A DNA stretch of 64,000 bases from an uncultured Acidovorax sp. (GCA_913774955.1 CAJYKV010000020.1:124001-188000), one strand, 5' to 3'. Shown: positions 26,875-37,953, numbered from the stretch's first letter. Program-made: numbers and translations. The notes: generated by a model not told the origin, from the letters alone.

Positions 26875-29754
26875 ATGAGCGAGACGACATCCGTCTACCA
26901 AGCCTACCAGGGCAACACCTACCTCTTCGGCGGCAATGCGCCCTATGTCGAAGAAATGTACGAGAGCTATCTCGTCAACCCCGGCAGCGTGCCCGACACG
27001 TGGCGCGAGTATTTCGACGCGCTCCAGCACGTGCCCGCCGTCGACGGCTCCAATGCCAAGGACGTACCGCACCAGCCCGTCATCAACGCCTTCGCGGAGC
27101 GCGCCAAGCAGGGCGGCACGCAGGTCGTGGTGGCCACCGGCGCCGATTCCGAACTCGGCCGCAAGCGCACCGCCGTCCAGCAGCTCATCTCCGCCTACCG
27201 CAACGTCGGCCAGCGCTGGGCCGATCTCGACCCGCTGAAGCGCACCGAGCGCCCCTCCATCCCCGAGCTGGAACTCTCCTTCTACGGCTTCACCGACGCC
27301 GACCAGGAGACCGTGTTCAACACCAGCAACACGTTCTTCGGCAAGGAATCGATGCCGCTGCGCGAGCTGATCAACGCGCTGCGCGAAACGTATTGCGGCA
27401 CGATCGGCGTCGAGTACATGTACGCCTCCGACCAGAACCAGAAGCGCTGGTGGCAGGAAAAGCTCGAAACCATCCGCAGCAAGCCCAACTTCGGCAACGA
27501 GAAGAAGAAGCAGATCCTCGACCGCCTGACGGCCGCCGAAGGCCTGGAGCGCTTCCTCCACACGAAGTACGTCGGCCAGAAGCGCTTCTCGCTCGAAGGC
27601 GGCGAGAGCTTCATCGCCGCCATGGACGAGCTGATCCAGTCGGCCGGCACCAAGGGCGTGCAGGAAATCGTCATCGGCATGGCCCACCGCGGCCGCCTGA
27701 ACGTGCTCGTGAACACCCTGGGCAAGATGCCCAAGGACCTGTTCGCCGAGTTCGACCACACCGCCCCCGAAGACCTGCCCGCCGGCGACGTGAAGTACCA
27801 CCAGGGCTTCAGTTCCGACGTCTCCACCCCCGGCGGCCCAGTGCACCTGTCGCTGGCCTTCAACCCTTCCCACCTGGAAATCGTGAACCCGGTGGTGGAA
27901 GGCTCGGTGCGCGCGCGCATGGACCGCCGCGGCGATCCGCACGGCCAGCAGGTGCTGCCGGTGCTGGTGCATGGCGATGCGGCCTTCGCCGGCCAGGGCG
28001 TTATCCAGGAAACCCTGGCGCTGGCCCAGACCCGCGGCTACTCCACGGGCGGCACGGTGCACATCGTGATCAACAACCAGATCGGCTTCACGACCTCCGA
28101 CCCGCGCGACAGCCGCTCCACGCTGTACTGCACGGACGTGGTCAAGATGATCGAGTCGCCCGTGCTGCACGTGAACGGCGACGATCCGGAAGCCGTGGTG
28201 CTCGCCACGCAACTGGCCCTCGAATTCCGCATGGAGTTCAAGAAGGACGTGGTGGTGGACATCATCTGCTACCGCAAGCTGGGCCACAACGAGCAGGACA
28301 CGCCGGCGCTCACGCAGCCGCTGATGTACAAGAAGATCAGCCAGCATCCCGGCACGCGCCGCCTCTACGCCGACAAGCTGGGCGCGCAGGGTCTGGGCGA
28401 GACGCTGGGCGACGACATGTCGAAGGCCTACCGCGCCGCCATGGACGCCGGCAAGCACACGGTCGATCCGGTGCTGACCAACTTCAAGAGCAAGTACGCC
28501 GTCGACTGGAGCCCGTTCCTGGGCAAGAAGTGGACCGATGCCGGCGACACCGCGATTCCGCTCACCGAGTGGAAGCGCCTGGCCGAGCGCATCACCACGA
28601 TCCCCGAAGGCGTCACGCCGCACCCGCTGGTCAAGAAGGTCTACGACGACCGCGCCGCCATGGGCCGCGGCGAAGTGAACGTGGACTGGGGCATGGGCGA
28701 GCACATGGCCTTCGCTTCGCTGGTGGCCAGCGGCTTCCCGGTGCGCCTGTCGGGCGAGGACTGCGGCCGCGGCACGTTCACGCACCGCCATGCAGTGATC
28801 CACGACCAGAACCGCGAGAAGTGGAACGAGGGCACCTACGTGCCGCTGCAGAACGCCAGCGAGAACCAGGCTCCGTTCGTCGTGATCGACTCCATCCTGT
28901 CCGAAGAGGCGGTGCTGGGCTTCGAGTACGGCTACGCCTCCAACGATCCCAACACCCTGGTGATCTGGGAAGCGCAGTTCGGCGACTTCGCCAACGGCGC
29001 CCAGGTGGTGATCGACCAGTTCATCGCCTCCGGCGAAGTGAAGTGGGGCCGCGTGAACGGCATCACGCTGATGCTGCCGCACGGCTACGAAGGCCAGGGC
29101 CCCGAGCACAGCTCGGCGCGCCTCGAGCGCTTCATGCAGCTGTCGGCCGACGCCAACATGCAGGTGGTCCAGCCCACCACGGCCAGCCAGATCTTCCACG
29201 TGCTGCGCCGCCAGATGGTGCGCCACCTGCGCAAGCCGCTGATCATCATGACGCCGAAGTCGCTGCTGCGTAACAAGGACGCGACCTCGCCGCTGTCCGA
29301 GTTCACGAAGGGCAGCTTCCAGACGGTGATCCCGGAGCAGAACGCGGCCATCGACCAGAAGGCTGACAAGGTCAAGCGCATCATCGCCTGCTCGGGCAAG
29401 GTGTACTACGACCTCGTGAAGAAGCGCGAAGAGAAGGGCACCGACGACGTGGCGATCATCCGCGTGGAGCAGCTCTATCCCTTCCCGCACAAGGCCTTCG
29501 CCGCCGAGGTCAAGAAGTACCCGCAGGCGACCGAGATCGTGTGGTGCCAGGACGAGCCGCAGAACCAGGGCGCCTGGTTCTTCGTGCAGCACTACATCCA
29601 CGAGAACATGCAGGACGGCCAGAAGCTGGGCTACTCCGGCCGCGCCGCCTCCGCATCGCCGGCCGTGGGTTATTCGCACCTGCACCAGGAACAGCAGAAG
29701 GCGCTGGTCGAAGGCGCGTTCGGCAAGCTCAAGGGCTTCGTGCTCTCGAAGTGA
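26875..29754 (+). CDS. sucA: 2-oxoglutarate dehydrogenase E1 component
   Basis: Thiamine-diphosphate enzyme of 959 residues; GGAGG nine bases upstream fixes the ATG at 26875. It has the N-terminal YQGNTYLFGGNAPYVEEMYESYL region and EIVIGMAHRGRLNVLVN. The ThDP/Mg motif runs GDAAFAGQGVIQE to NNQIGF, and the C-terminal region has GWAR-type replacement FVQHYIHENM. It decarboxylates 2-oxoglutarate and passes the succinyl group to the lipoyl arm of SucB in the citric acid cycle. First gene of sucA-sucB-lpdA. Confidence 0.98.
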   Translation: MSETTSVYQAYQGNTYLFGGNAPYVEEMYESYLVNPGSVPDTWREYFDALQHVPAVDGSNAKDVPHQPVINAFAERAKQGGTQVVVATGADSELGRKRTAVQQLISAYRNVGQRWADLDPLKRTERPSIPELELSFYGFTDADQETVFNTSNTFFGKESMPLRELINALRETYCGTIGVEYMYASDQNQKRWWQEKLETIRSKPNFGNEKKKQILDRLTAAEGLERFLHTKYVGQKRFSLEGGESFIAAMDELIQSAGTKGVQEIVIGMAHRGRLNVLVNTLGKMPKDLFAEFDHTAPEDLPAGDVKYHQGFSSDVSTPGGPVHLSLAFNPSHLEIVNPVVEGSVRARMDRRGDPHGQQVLPVLVHGDAAFAGQGVIQETLALAQTRGYSTGGTVHIVINNQIGFTTSDPRDSRSTLYCTDVVKMIESPVLHVNGDDPEAVVLATQLALEFRMEFKKDVVVDIICYRKLGHNEQDTPALTQPLMYKKISQHPGTRRLYADKLGAQGLGETLGDDMSKAYRAAMDAGKHTVDPVLTNFKSKYAVDWSPFLGKKWTDAGDTAIPLTEWKRLAERITTIPEGVTPHPLVKKVYDDRAAMGRGEVNVDWGMGEHMAFASLVASGFPVRLSGEDCGRGTFTHRHAVIHDQNREKWNEGTYVPLQNASENQAPFVVIDSILSEEAVLGFEYGYASNDPNTLVIWEAQFGDFANGAQVVIDQFIASGEVKWGRVNGITLMLPHGYEGQGPEHSSARLERFMQLSADANMQVVQPTTASQIFHVLRRQMVRHLRKPLIIMTPKSLLRNKDATSPLSEFTKGSFQTVIPEQNAAIDQKADKVKRIIACSGKVYYDLVKKREEKGTDDVAIIRVEQLYPFPHKAFAAEVKKYPQATEIVWCQDEPQNQGAWFFVQHYIHENMQDGQKLGYSGRAASASPAVGYSHLHQEQQKALVEGAFGKLKGFVLSK

Positions 29755-29826
29755 GCACCGCACGCTCCCCACGATCCGCATCCCGCAGCGACACGTACAC
29801 GTTCTGAAAGAATCGAAAGAATCGTC

Positions 29827-31104
29827 ATGGCTATCGTAGAAGTCAAAGTCCCCCAACTGTCCGAATCCGTGGCCGAAGCCACGATGCTCACCTGGAAGAA
29901 GAAGGCCGGCGAGGCCGTCGCCATCGATGAGATCCTGATCGAGATCGAAACCGACAAGGTGGTCCTCGAAGTGCCCGCGCCGGCCGCCGGCGTGATGGCC
30001 GAGATCGTGCAGGGCGACGGCGCCACGGTTGTGGCCGACCAGGTCATCGCCAAGATCGACACCGAAGGCAAGGCCGGCGCCGCCGCTGCGCCCGCGCAGT
30101 CCGCTCCGACCGCCGCCGTCCAGGCCCCCGCCGTGGCGGCCGCCGCGGCCGACGCGGCACCCGCCGCGGGCGGCTCCAAGGGCGACGTGGCGATGCCCGC
30201 CGCCGCCAAGCTGCTGGCCGACAACAACCTGTCGGTGTCGGCCGTGGCCGGCACCGGCAAGGATGGCCGCGTGACCAAGGGCGACGTGCTGGCCGCCGTG
30301 GCCGGTGGCGCCAAGCCGTCCGCCGCCCCGGCAGCCATCCCCACGGGCGTGCCCACCAAGTCGCTGCCCCAGGTGTCGTCGCCTGCCGCGCCGAACCTTG
30401 GCGACCGCCCCGAGCAGCGCGTGCCGATGAGCCGCCTGCGTGCCCGCATCGCCGAGCGTCTGCTGCAGTCGCAGTCCACCAACGCCATCCTGACCACCTT
30501 CAACGAGGTGAACATGGCCCCGGTGATGGACCTGCGCAAGAAGTTCCAGGACAGCTTCACCAAGGAGCACGGCACCAAGCTGGGCTTCATGAGCTTCTTC
30601 GTGAAGGCCGCCGTGCATGCGCTCAAGAAGTTCCCGGTGCTGAACGCCTCGGTGGACGGCAACGACATCGTCTACCACGGCTACTTCGACATCGGCATCG
30701 CCGTGGGCTCGCCCCGCGGCCTGGTGGTGCCGATTCTGCGCAACGCCGACCAGATGAGCTTCGCCGACATCGAGAAGAAGATCGCCGAGTTCGGCAAGAA
30801 GGCCCAGGAAGGCAAGCTCGGCATCGACGACATGACCGGCGGCACGTTCTCGATCTCGAACGGCGGCACCTTCGGCTCGATGCTGTCGACCCCCATCATC
30901 AACCCGCCGCAATCGGCCATCCTGGGCGTGCACGCCACCAAGGACCGCGCCGTGGTGGAAAACGGCCAGATCGTGGTGCGTCCGATGAACTACCTGGCGA
31001 TGTCGTACGACCACCGCATCATCGACGGCCGCGAAGCCGTGCTGGGCCTGGTGGCGATGAAGGAAGCGCTGGAAGACCCGGCCCGCCTCCTCTTCGACAT
31101 CTAA
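29827..31104 (+). CDS. sucB: Dihydrolipoyllysine succinyltransferase, E2 of 2-oxoglutarate dehydrogenase
   Basis: A protein of 425 residues with a single lipoyl domain (1-77; lipoylated Lys44 in [10 protein letters not shown]) and an Ala/Pro-rich linker. A peripheral subunit-binding domain lies near 120-160 ([30 protein letters not shown]), and the C-terminal catalytic domain ends with the active-site motif SYDHRIIDG. It forms the complex core and makes succinyl-CoA. It lies 72 bases after sucA and 94 before lpdA. Confidence 0.98.
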   Translation: MAIVEVKVPQLSESVAEATMLTWKKKAGEAVAIDEILIEIETDKVVLEVPAPAAGVMAEIVQGDGATVVADQVIAKIDTEGKAGAAAAPAQSAPTAAVQAPAVAAAAADAAPAAGGSKGDVAMPAAAKLLADNNLSVSAVAGTGKDGRVTKGDVLAAVAGGAKPSAAPAAIPTGVPTKSLPQVSSPAAPNLGDRPEQRVPMSRLRARIAERLLQSQSTNAILTTFNEVNMAPVMDLRKKFQDSFTKEHGTKLGFMSFFVKAAVHALKKFPVLNASVDGNDIVYHGYFDIGIAVGSPRGLVVPILRNADQMSFADIEKKIAEFGKKAQEGKLGIDDMTGGTFSISNGGTFGSMLSTPIINPPQSAILGVHATKDRAVVENGQIVVRPMNYLAMSYDHRIIDGREAVLGLVAMKEALEDPARLLFDI

Positions 31105-31116
31105 ACCGCCTGAACG

Positions 31117-31168
31117 AACCCGCCCGCGTGGTGGCTGGCCCAGGGCCGCCACCCGCCGGTGGGTTTTT
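31117..31168 (+). terminator. Hairpin with T-run between sucB and lpdA
   Basis: An outer stem AACCCGCC (31117-31124) / GGTGGGTT (31158-31165), with one wobble, encloses an inner stem GGTGGC (31130-31135) / GCCACC (31148-31153). Five T residues follow at 31164-31168. This looks like an intra-operon terminator or attenuator. Confidence 0.65.
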
Positions 31169-31198
31169 CTTCAACCGAATCAGCGAGACTGAACCGAC

Positions 31199-32626
<1,428 letters not shown>

Positions 32627-32659
32627 TCGTGCCCTGAATGGGAGCGCGCTGCGCTCCCC

Positions 32660-32704
32660 CGGCTGCCGGCGTGCGCATCCGCGCGCCGGCAGCCGTCGTT
32701 TTTT
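32660..32704 (+). terminator. Rho-independent terminator after lpdA
   Basis: An 11-bp stem GGCTGCCGGCG (32661-32671) / CGCCGGCAGCC (32684-32694) is followed by a T-run at 32699-32704. It ends the suc operon. Confidence 0.9.
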
Positions 32705-32746
32705 CGTGTGGATGCGTGGGTCGATGATTGCGTGGGAGAGACGTCC

Positions 32747-33844
32747 GTGAACGTGAAGCAGGCGTATGAGGCCGAGCTGGCCGCCAAGGGGTTCCGCAGC
32801 GACCCGGCCCAGCTGCGCGCCGTCGAGGCGCTGCAGCGCTGCGCGGACGACTGGGCCGCCTACAAGGAAAAGCGCTCCAACGCGCTCAAGAAGCTCATCC
32901 ACCGCCCGGACGTGCCGCGCGGCGTGTACATGTACGGCGGCGTGGGCCGCGGCAAGAGCTTCCTGATGGACTGCTTCTTCAACGCAGTGCCGATCCGCCG
33001 CAAGGTGCGGCTGCATTTCCACGAGTTCATGCGCGAGGTGCACCGCGAGCTGGCCGGCCTGCAGGGCACGGTGAACCCGCTGGACGTGCTCGGCGAGCGC
33101 ATCGCCAAGCGCTACAAGCTCATCTGCTTCGACGAGTTCCACGTGGCCGACATCACCGACGCCATGATCCTGCACCGGCTGCTGGTGTCGCTGTTCGACA
33201 ACGGCGTGGGATTCGTCACCACCTCGAACTTCAAGCCCGACGACCTGTACCCGGGCGGCCTGCACCGCGACCGCATCCTCCCGGCGATCGACCTGCTCAA
33301 CCAGAAGCTGGAAGTGGTGAACGTGGACAACGGCACCGACTACCGGCGGCGCACGCTGGAGCAGGTGCGGCTCTACCATTGCCCGCTGGGCCCGCAGGCC
33401 GATGCGGAGATGGAAGCCGCGTTCGACCAGCTCGCCGAGACCCGCGACGAAGACCCGGTGCTGCACATCGAGGCGCGCGAGATCCTGGCGCGCCGCAAGG
33501 CCGGGGGCGTGGTCTGGTTCGACTTTTCCGTGCTCTGCGGCGGCCCGCGCTCGCAGAACGACTACCTCGAGATCGCCTCGCAGTTCCACACCGTGCTGCT
33601 GTCGAACGTGCCGTACATGCCGGTGGCGATGGCGTCGCCGGCCCGGCGCTTCACGTGGCTGGTGGATGTGCTCTACGACCGGCGCGTCAAGCTGATCCTG
33701 TCGGCCGCCGTGCCGCCCGAGCAGCTCTACACCGAGGGGCCGCTCGCGCACGAGTTCCCCCGCACCGTGTCCCGCCTCAACGAGATGCAGTCCAAGGAAT
33801 TCCTGGCGCTCGAGCGCCGGGTGGTGGACACCGGGCTGACCTGA
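32747..33844 (+). CDS. zapE: Cell division ATPase ZapE (AFG1 family)
   Basis: AFG1-like AAA ATPase of 365 residues. The GTG at 32747 with GGGAG eight bases upstream begins MNVKQAYEAELAAKGF; a longer reading from 32708 would run through the tail of the terminator region. Motifs are Walker A YGGVGRGKSFLMDCFF (about 62-77), HFHEFMREVH, Walker B ICFDEFHVADITDAMIL, sensor 1 TTSNFKPDDLYPGGLHRDRILP and the C-terminal FSRTVSRLNEMQS-type ending. ZapE interacts with FtsZ at the constricting ring. It follows the suc operon behind a terminator, an order common in Burkholderiales. Confidence 0.93.
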   Translation: MNVKQAYEAELAAKGFRSDPAQLRAVEALQRCADDWAAYKEKRSNALKKLIHRPDVPRGVYMYGGVGRGKSFLMDCFFNAVPIRRKVRLHFHEFMREVHRELAGLQGTVNPLDVLGERIAKRYKLICFDEFHVADITDAMILHRLLVSLFDNGVGFVTTSNFKPDDLYPGGLHRDRILPAIDLLNQKLEVVNVDNGTDYRRRTLEQVRLYHCPLGPQADAEMEAAFDQLAETRDEDPVLHIEAREILARRKAGGVVWFDFSVLCGGPRSQNDYLEIASQFHTVLLSNVPYMPVAMASPARRFTWLVDVLYDRRVKLILSAAVPPEQLYTEGPLAHEFPRTVSRLNEMQSKEFLALERRVVDTGLT

Positions 33845-33884
33845 GCCCCCGCACGCCGGCCGTGCCGCCGGCAAAGGATTCCGA

Positions 33885-34661
33885 ATGCAGACCTTCCCCA
33901 TCTTCCGCACCGCCACCGCCCTCGCGCTGGCCGCTGCATGCATGGTGTCCACCGGGGCCCGCGCCGCGGCGCCCGAGGGCGATGCGACCGCGCGTGCCGC
34001 ATTCGAGCAGGCGCAGGCCGCCCGGCAGGCGGAGCACGCCCGCATCGCGCAGGAGCGCCGCGCCCTGAACGAGCGCAAGGTGAAGGAAGAGGCCGTCTGC
34101 TACCAGCGCTTCTCGGTGGAGGACTGCCTCGCCCAGGTGCGCTCCCAGGCACGCGATGCCGAGGCCGTGCTGCGCCGGCGCGAGGTGGTGCTCAACGATG
34201 CGGAGCGCCGGGAGAAGGCGGCCCTGCGCATGCAGTCCATCGAGCAGAAGCAGGCCGAGCAGCGCCAGAAGATCGAAAGCGGCGAGCGGCCGGCGCCCAT
34301 GCGGGCCGAATCGCGCGCTTCCCGCTCGCATGGGCGGCCGGCGTCCGGAGCGCAGCCCTCGGAGCAGGAGCAGCTGCAGTCGCAGGCGCAGGAACGCGCG
34401 CAGCGCGAGGAAGAGGCCCGCTCGCGCGCCGCCCAGCAGCGTGCGCGGGTGCAATCGCACGAGGAGGCCCAGGCCGAGCGGGCCGCCGCGCAGCCGGCGC
34501 GCTCGGCGGCCGCGCGCGCGAGCTACGAAGCCAAGCAGGAGGCCGCGCGTGAACGCCGGGAAAAGCGGGAGCGCGCCAATGCGCAGGCCGCCGCCTCCGG
34601 CCGCACGCCGGCGGCGCCCCTGCCGCCGCCACCGCCGGCCGGCACTGCGTCGGCGCCCTGA
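33885..34661 (+). CDS. Exported coiled-coil protein of unknown function
   Basis: A protein of 258 residues that I do not recognise as a named family. A Sec signal peptide (TATALALAAACMVSTGARA) is followed by a highly charged, Ala/Glu/Arg/Gln-rich helical region, probably coiled coil, from about residue 35 to 235. The middle part holds the only cysteine pair of the mature protein (EEAVCYQRFSVEDCLAQVR), which could form a disulfide. The last 20 residues are Pro-rich (PLPPPPPAG). Location is likely periplasmic. It starts 40 bases after zapE and may be co-transcribed; function unknown. Confidence 0.8.
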   Translation: MQTFPIFRTATALALAAACMVSTGARAAAPEGDATARAAFEQAQAARQAEHARIAQERRALNERKVKEEAVCYQRFSVEDCLAQVRSQARDAEAVLRRREVVLNDAERREKAALRMQSIEQKQAEQRQKIESGERPAPMRAESRASRSHGRPASGAQPSEQEQLQSQAQERAQREEEARSRAAQQRARVQSHEEAQAERAAAQPARSAAARASYEAKQEAARERREKRERANAQAAASGRTPAAPLPPPPPAGTASAP

Positions 34662-34737
34662 AACCCTCTTGCGCCAGAGGCTGATCGCGGGCGGTCGTAC
34701 CCCATGGCCGGGTAGTGCCGGCCGCCGTCCGAACCGC

Positions 34738-35541
34738 TCAGGCCGTGCCCGGCAGCGCCCGCGCCGCCGGTCCGCGCACGGGCTCGGCCATGGCCTCGAT
34801 CTTCACGATCGCGAGCGAGAGGTTGTCGCCACCACCGCGCGCGCGCATCCGGGCTTTCTCGATCAGGAATTCGCTCGCTTCGCGCGGCGACAGCGAATCC
34901 ACGACCGCGCCGAGCTCCGCCGGCGAGAAGTAATGCCACACCCCGTCGCTGCAGGCCAGCAGCACGTCGCCCGGCACGAGCTGGGGGATGGTGTGGATCG
35001 CCACGGGCGGGTCGCTCTCGGTGCCGAGGCAGCCCACGAGGATGTTGGATTGCGGATGGACGTGGGCTTCGGCCTCGGTGATTTCGCCGCGGTCCACCAG
35101 GGCCTGGACGTAGGAGTGGTCGCTGGTCCGGTGCACGAGCCGCGTGCCCTGGAAATGGTAGATGCGCGAATCGCCGGCATGCGCCCAGTGGCAGTCCCCG
35201 CGCGGGTTGATGAGGAACACGGCCACGGTGCTGTGCGGCTCCTGCTCGGCCGAGATCGCGGTGAGCCGGATCACGAGATGCGCTTCTTCCACCATGTGGC
35301 GCAGCATGGCCACCGGATCATCGATGTCGGGCGCGTAGCGGTCGAAGAGCTGGCGCGCGGTCAGCATGACCTGGTCGGAGGCCTTGCGCCCGCCACTGCG
35401 CCCGCCCATGCCGTCCGCCACCACGCCCAGCACGCAGCCGTTGTGCCGCGGATGGGCGATGAGCAGCACCTGGTCCTGCTGGTATTCGCGGTCGCCTCTG
35501 TGGATACCGGTCGACGCGATCAGGCGAAACGGTTGGTTCAT
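34738..35541 (-). CDS. PP2C-family serine/threonine protein phosphatase
   Basis: Cytoplasmic phosphatase of 267 residues from the ATG at 35541; a TTG 15 bases upstream is possible. The PP2C metal-site motifs are present: REYQQDQ near the start, VVADGMGG, the WAHAGDSRIYHF strand, LLACSDGVWHYF and the C-terminal GGGDNLSLAIVKI. It should remove phosphate from Ser/Thr residues using two metal ions. No Ser/Thr kinase gene or forkhead-associated gene lies next to it. It is divergent from the helicase gene at 35668. Confidence 0.92.
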   Translation of the reverse strand: MNQPFRLIASTGIHRGDREYQQDQVLLIAHPRHNGCVLGVVADGMGGRSGGRKASDQVMLTARQLFDRYAPDIDDPVAMLRHMVEEAHLVIRLTAISAEQEPHSTVAVFLINPRGDCHWAHAGDSRIYHFQGTRLVHRTSDHSYVQALVDRGEITEAEAHVHPQSNILVGCLGTESDPPVAIHTIPQLVPGDVLLACSDGVWHYFSPAELGAVVDSLSPREASEFLIEKARMRARGGGDNLSLAIVKIEAMAEPVRGPAARALPGTA

Positions 35542-35667
35542 GGCGTTGTCGGGCAAGGGAAGGAAAGCCGGCAGGCGGCCGCATGCGGGCGGGGGGCCCT
35601 ATTATCGAGGGATGGACAGCCGTTTCGGAGAAGTCTCTCCCACCCGCCCGCGCCGCGGGGCCCTTGC

Positions 35668-37953
35668 ATGAGCGCCGGCGCGCTGCACCCCACCACGCTG
35701 CAGCAGGCCGTGGCGGCGGCGTTCGCGGAAGACGGGGCCCTGGCGCTGGCGCAGGCCCGCTTCCAGCCGCGTCCGGGCCAGGCCGCCATGGCCGCAGCCG
35801 TCGCCGAGACCATCGAGCAGGGCGGAGCGCTCGTCGTCGAGGCGGGCACCGGCGTGGGCAAGACGTTCTCATACCTGGTGCCGGCGCTGCTGAGCGGCGA
35901 GCGTGTGCTCGTCTCCACGGCCACCAAGGCCCTGCAGGACCAGCTCCACGGCCGCGATCTGCCCAAGCTGCTGCAGGCGCTCGCGTTGCCGGCGCGCGTG
36001 GCGCTGCTGAAAGGGCGCGGCAGCTACCTGTGCCTGCACCGGCTGGAGCTGGCACGGCAGCATCCCTCGGCAGAGGATTCCGCCGTCGCCCGGCTGCTGG
36101 CCCGCGTGGAGGTCTGGTCGCAGGCCACGGCGACCGGCGATCTCGCGGAGCTGCCGGGCTGGGACGAGCGCTCGGCCGCCACGCCGCTGTTCACTTCCAC
36201 GCGCGACAACTGCCTGGGCTCGGCCTGCCCGCGCTTCCGCGCCTGCCATGTCTACCAGGCGCGGCGCGAGGCGATGGCGGCCGACGTGGTCGTCATCAAC
36301 CACCACCTGTTCTTCGCGGACCACGCGATCCGCGGCACAGGCGTGGCCGAGCTGCTGCCGAGCACGCGCGTGGTGGTGTTCGACGAGGCGCACCAGCTGA
36401 GCGACACGGGCGTGCAGTTCCTGGGCAGCCAGATGGCGTCGTCGCAATGGCTCGACCTGGCGCGCGACGTGCTGGCGGCGGGGCTGCAACTGGCGCGGGG
36501 GCTGGCGGACTGGCAGGGCGTCGCCGCCGCGCTCGAGCATGCCGCGCGGGACTGGCGCATGGCCGCCGGCGTGCGCACGCCCGGCACCCGGCTGCGCTGG
36601 GCGGGCGACGTGCCGGACGGCGTCGACGCCGGAGGATGGGGCCAGGCGCTGCAGGACCTGTCCACCGCCTGCCGCCAGGCATTGGCCGCCCTCGACACGG
36701 TGAGCGAGATCGCACCGGATTTCGTGCGCCTGCACGAGCGCTGCGTGGCGCTGATGGAGCGGCTCGGCCTGTTCCTCGACCCGGCACCGGGAAGCGCCGT
36801 GCGCTGGGTGGAGATCGGCACGCACCATGTGCGCGCCGCGCAGGCGCCGCTGGACATCGCCGTCCCGCTGCGCAGCCTCTGGTTCCCCGGGAGCGCCGCT
36901 GCTGCTGCCGACGAAGCGGGCGAAGGTGGTCCGGCGGCGGCCGCGCAGGATGCCGGTGCCGACCCGGACCTGCCCTGGAGCGACGAACCCGCCAGGGCAG
37001 TGACCGCTGCGCAGGCCGCCGAGCCGCCCGTGCCGCTCCTGGCCCAGCCACCCTGGCCGGAGGGCCCCGCCGGGTCCGGTGCACTGGAAGGGGTGCAGGG
37101 GCGCGACGGCGCTTCGCATGCCGACGCCGGTCCGCCCGAACGCCCCCGGGCCTGGATCTTCACGTCGGCCACCCTGGGCGACGATGCCTCGCTGCGCTGG
37201 TTCACCGAGGCCTGCGGGCTGGAGGGTGCGCGCGTGCTGCAGGTGCCCAGCCCCTTCGACTATGCGGCGCAGGCCGGGCTCTACGTGCCGCGCCACCTGC
37301 CCGCGCCGTCCGACCCGGGGCACGGCGCGGCCGTGGCCCGCTGGGCGGGCGACGCGGCGCGCCTGCTGGGCGGGCGCACGCTGGTGCTCACCACCACGCT
37401 GCGCGCGCTGCGCACCATCGGCGACGCGCTCAAGACGCGCTTCGCGGACGGCTCGGGCATCGAGGTGCTGGTGCAGGGCGAATGGCCGAAGCGCCGGCTG
37501 ATGGAGCGCTTCCGGGAGGGGGACGGCGACGGCATGCGGCCGGGCTGCGTGCTGGTGGCCTCGGCCACGTTCTGGGAGGGGTTCGACGTGCCCGGCGACG
37601 CGCTGCAGCTGGTGGTGATCGACAAGCTGCCGTTCCCGCCGCCGGGCGATCCGGTGGTGGAGGCGCGCTCGCAGCGGCTGGAGCAGGAGGGCCGGAGCGC
37701 GTTCCGGCATTTCGCACTGCCGGAGGCCGCCATCGCGCTCAAGCAGGGCGCCGGGCGGCTGATCCGCCACGAGCAGGACCGCGGCCTGCTGGCGGTGGCG
37801 GACGTGCGCCTGGCGACGATGGGCTACGGCAAGCGGCTGCTGGCCGCGCTGCCGCCCATGCGCCGGATCCAGGACGAGGCGGAGTGGGCGGAGGCGCTGC
37901 GGGAGCTGGCCGCCGTCACCACACCTTCCACCACGGATCGTCCTTCGCCTTGA
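35668..37953 (+). CDS. DinG/YoaA-type ATP-dependent DNA helicase
   Basis: Superfamily 2 XPD-like helicase of 761 residues. It has Walker A EAGTGVGKTFSYLVPAL (about 56-72), motif Ia STATKALQDQL, four cysteines for an iron-sulfur cluster (one in GSYLCLHR, then DNCLGSACPRFRAC), the DEAH box VVVFDEAHQLSD, and C-terminal motifs FTSATL, VLTTTLRAL, ATFWEGFDVPG and the GAGRLIRHEQDRG arginine finger. A low-complexity Ala/Pro/Gly insert of about 90 residues (about 400-493) separates the lobes and is not seen in E. coli YoaA. It probably unwinds damaged or branched DNA. The last 38 bases overlap bamD on the other strand. Confidence 0.92.
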   Translation: MSAGALHPTTLQQAVAAAFAEDGALALAQARFQPRPGQAAMAAAVAETIEQGGALVVEAGTGVGKTFSYLVPALLSGERVLVSTATKALQDQLHGRDLPKLLQALALPARVALLKGRGSYLCLHRLELARQHPSAEDSAVARLLARVEVWSQATATGDLAELPGWDERSAATPLFTSTRDNCLGSACPRFRACHVYQARREAMAADVVVINHHLFFADHAIRGTGVAELLPSTRVVVFDEAHQLSDTGVQFLGSQMASSQWLDLARDVLAAGLQLARGLADWQGVAAALEHAARDWRMAAGVRTPGTRLRWAGDVPDGVDAGGWGQALQDLSTACRQALAALDTVSEIAPDFVRLHERCVALMERLGLFLDPAPGSAVRWVEIGTHHVRAAQAPLDIAVPLRSLWFPGSAAAAADEAGEGGPAAAAQDAGADPDLPWSDEPARAVTAAQAAEPPVPLLAQPPWPEGPAGSGALEGVQGRDGASHADAGPPERPRAWIFTSATLGDDASLRWFTEACGLEGARVLQVPSPFDYAAQAGLYVPRHLPAPSDPGHGAAVARWAGDAARLLGGRTLVLTTTLRALRTIGDALKTRFADGSGIEVLVQGEWPKRRLMERFREGDGDGMRPGCVLVASATFWEGFDVPGDALQLVVIDKLPFPPPGDPVVEARSQRLEQEGRSAFRHFALPEAAIALKQGAGRLIRHEQDRGLLAVADVRLATMGYGKRLLAALPPMRRIQDEAEWAEALRELAAVTTPSTTDRPSP

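Noticed and set aside
26866-31152. Reverse-strand open frame of 1428 codons across sucA and sucB
   Set aside because: It is a shadow of strong GC codon bias. The opposite strand holds clear sucA and sucB with all catalytic motifs, while this frame gives His/Ala/Arg/Val-rich low-information protein.
34156-35667. N-terminal extension that would make the helicase 1265 residues long
   Set aside because: The extension runs through the coiled-coil protein frame and antisense to the PP2C gene. The helicase proper begins at the ATG at 35668.
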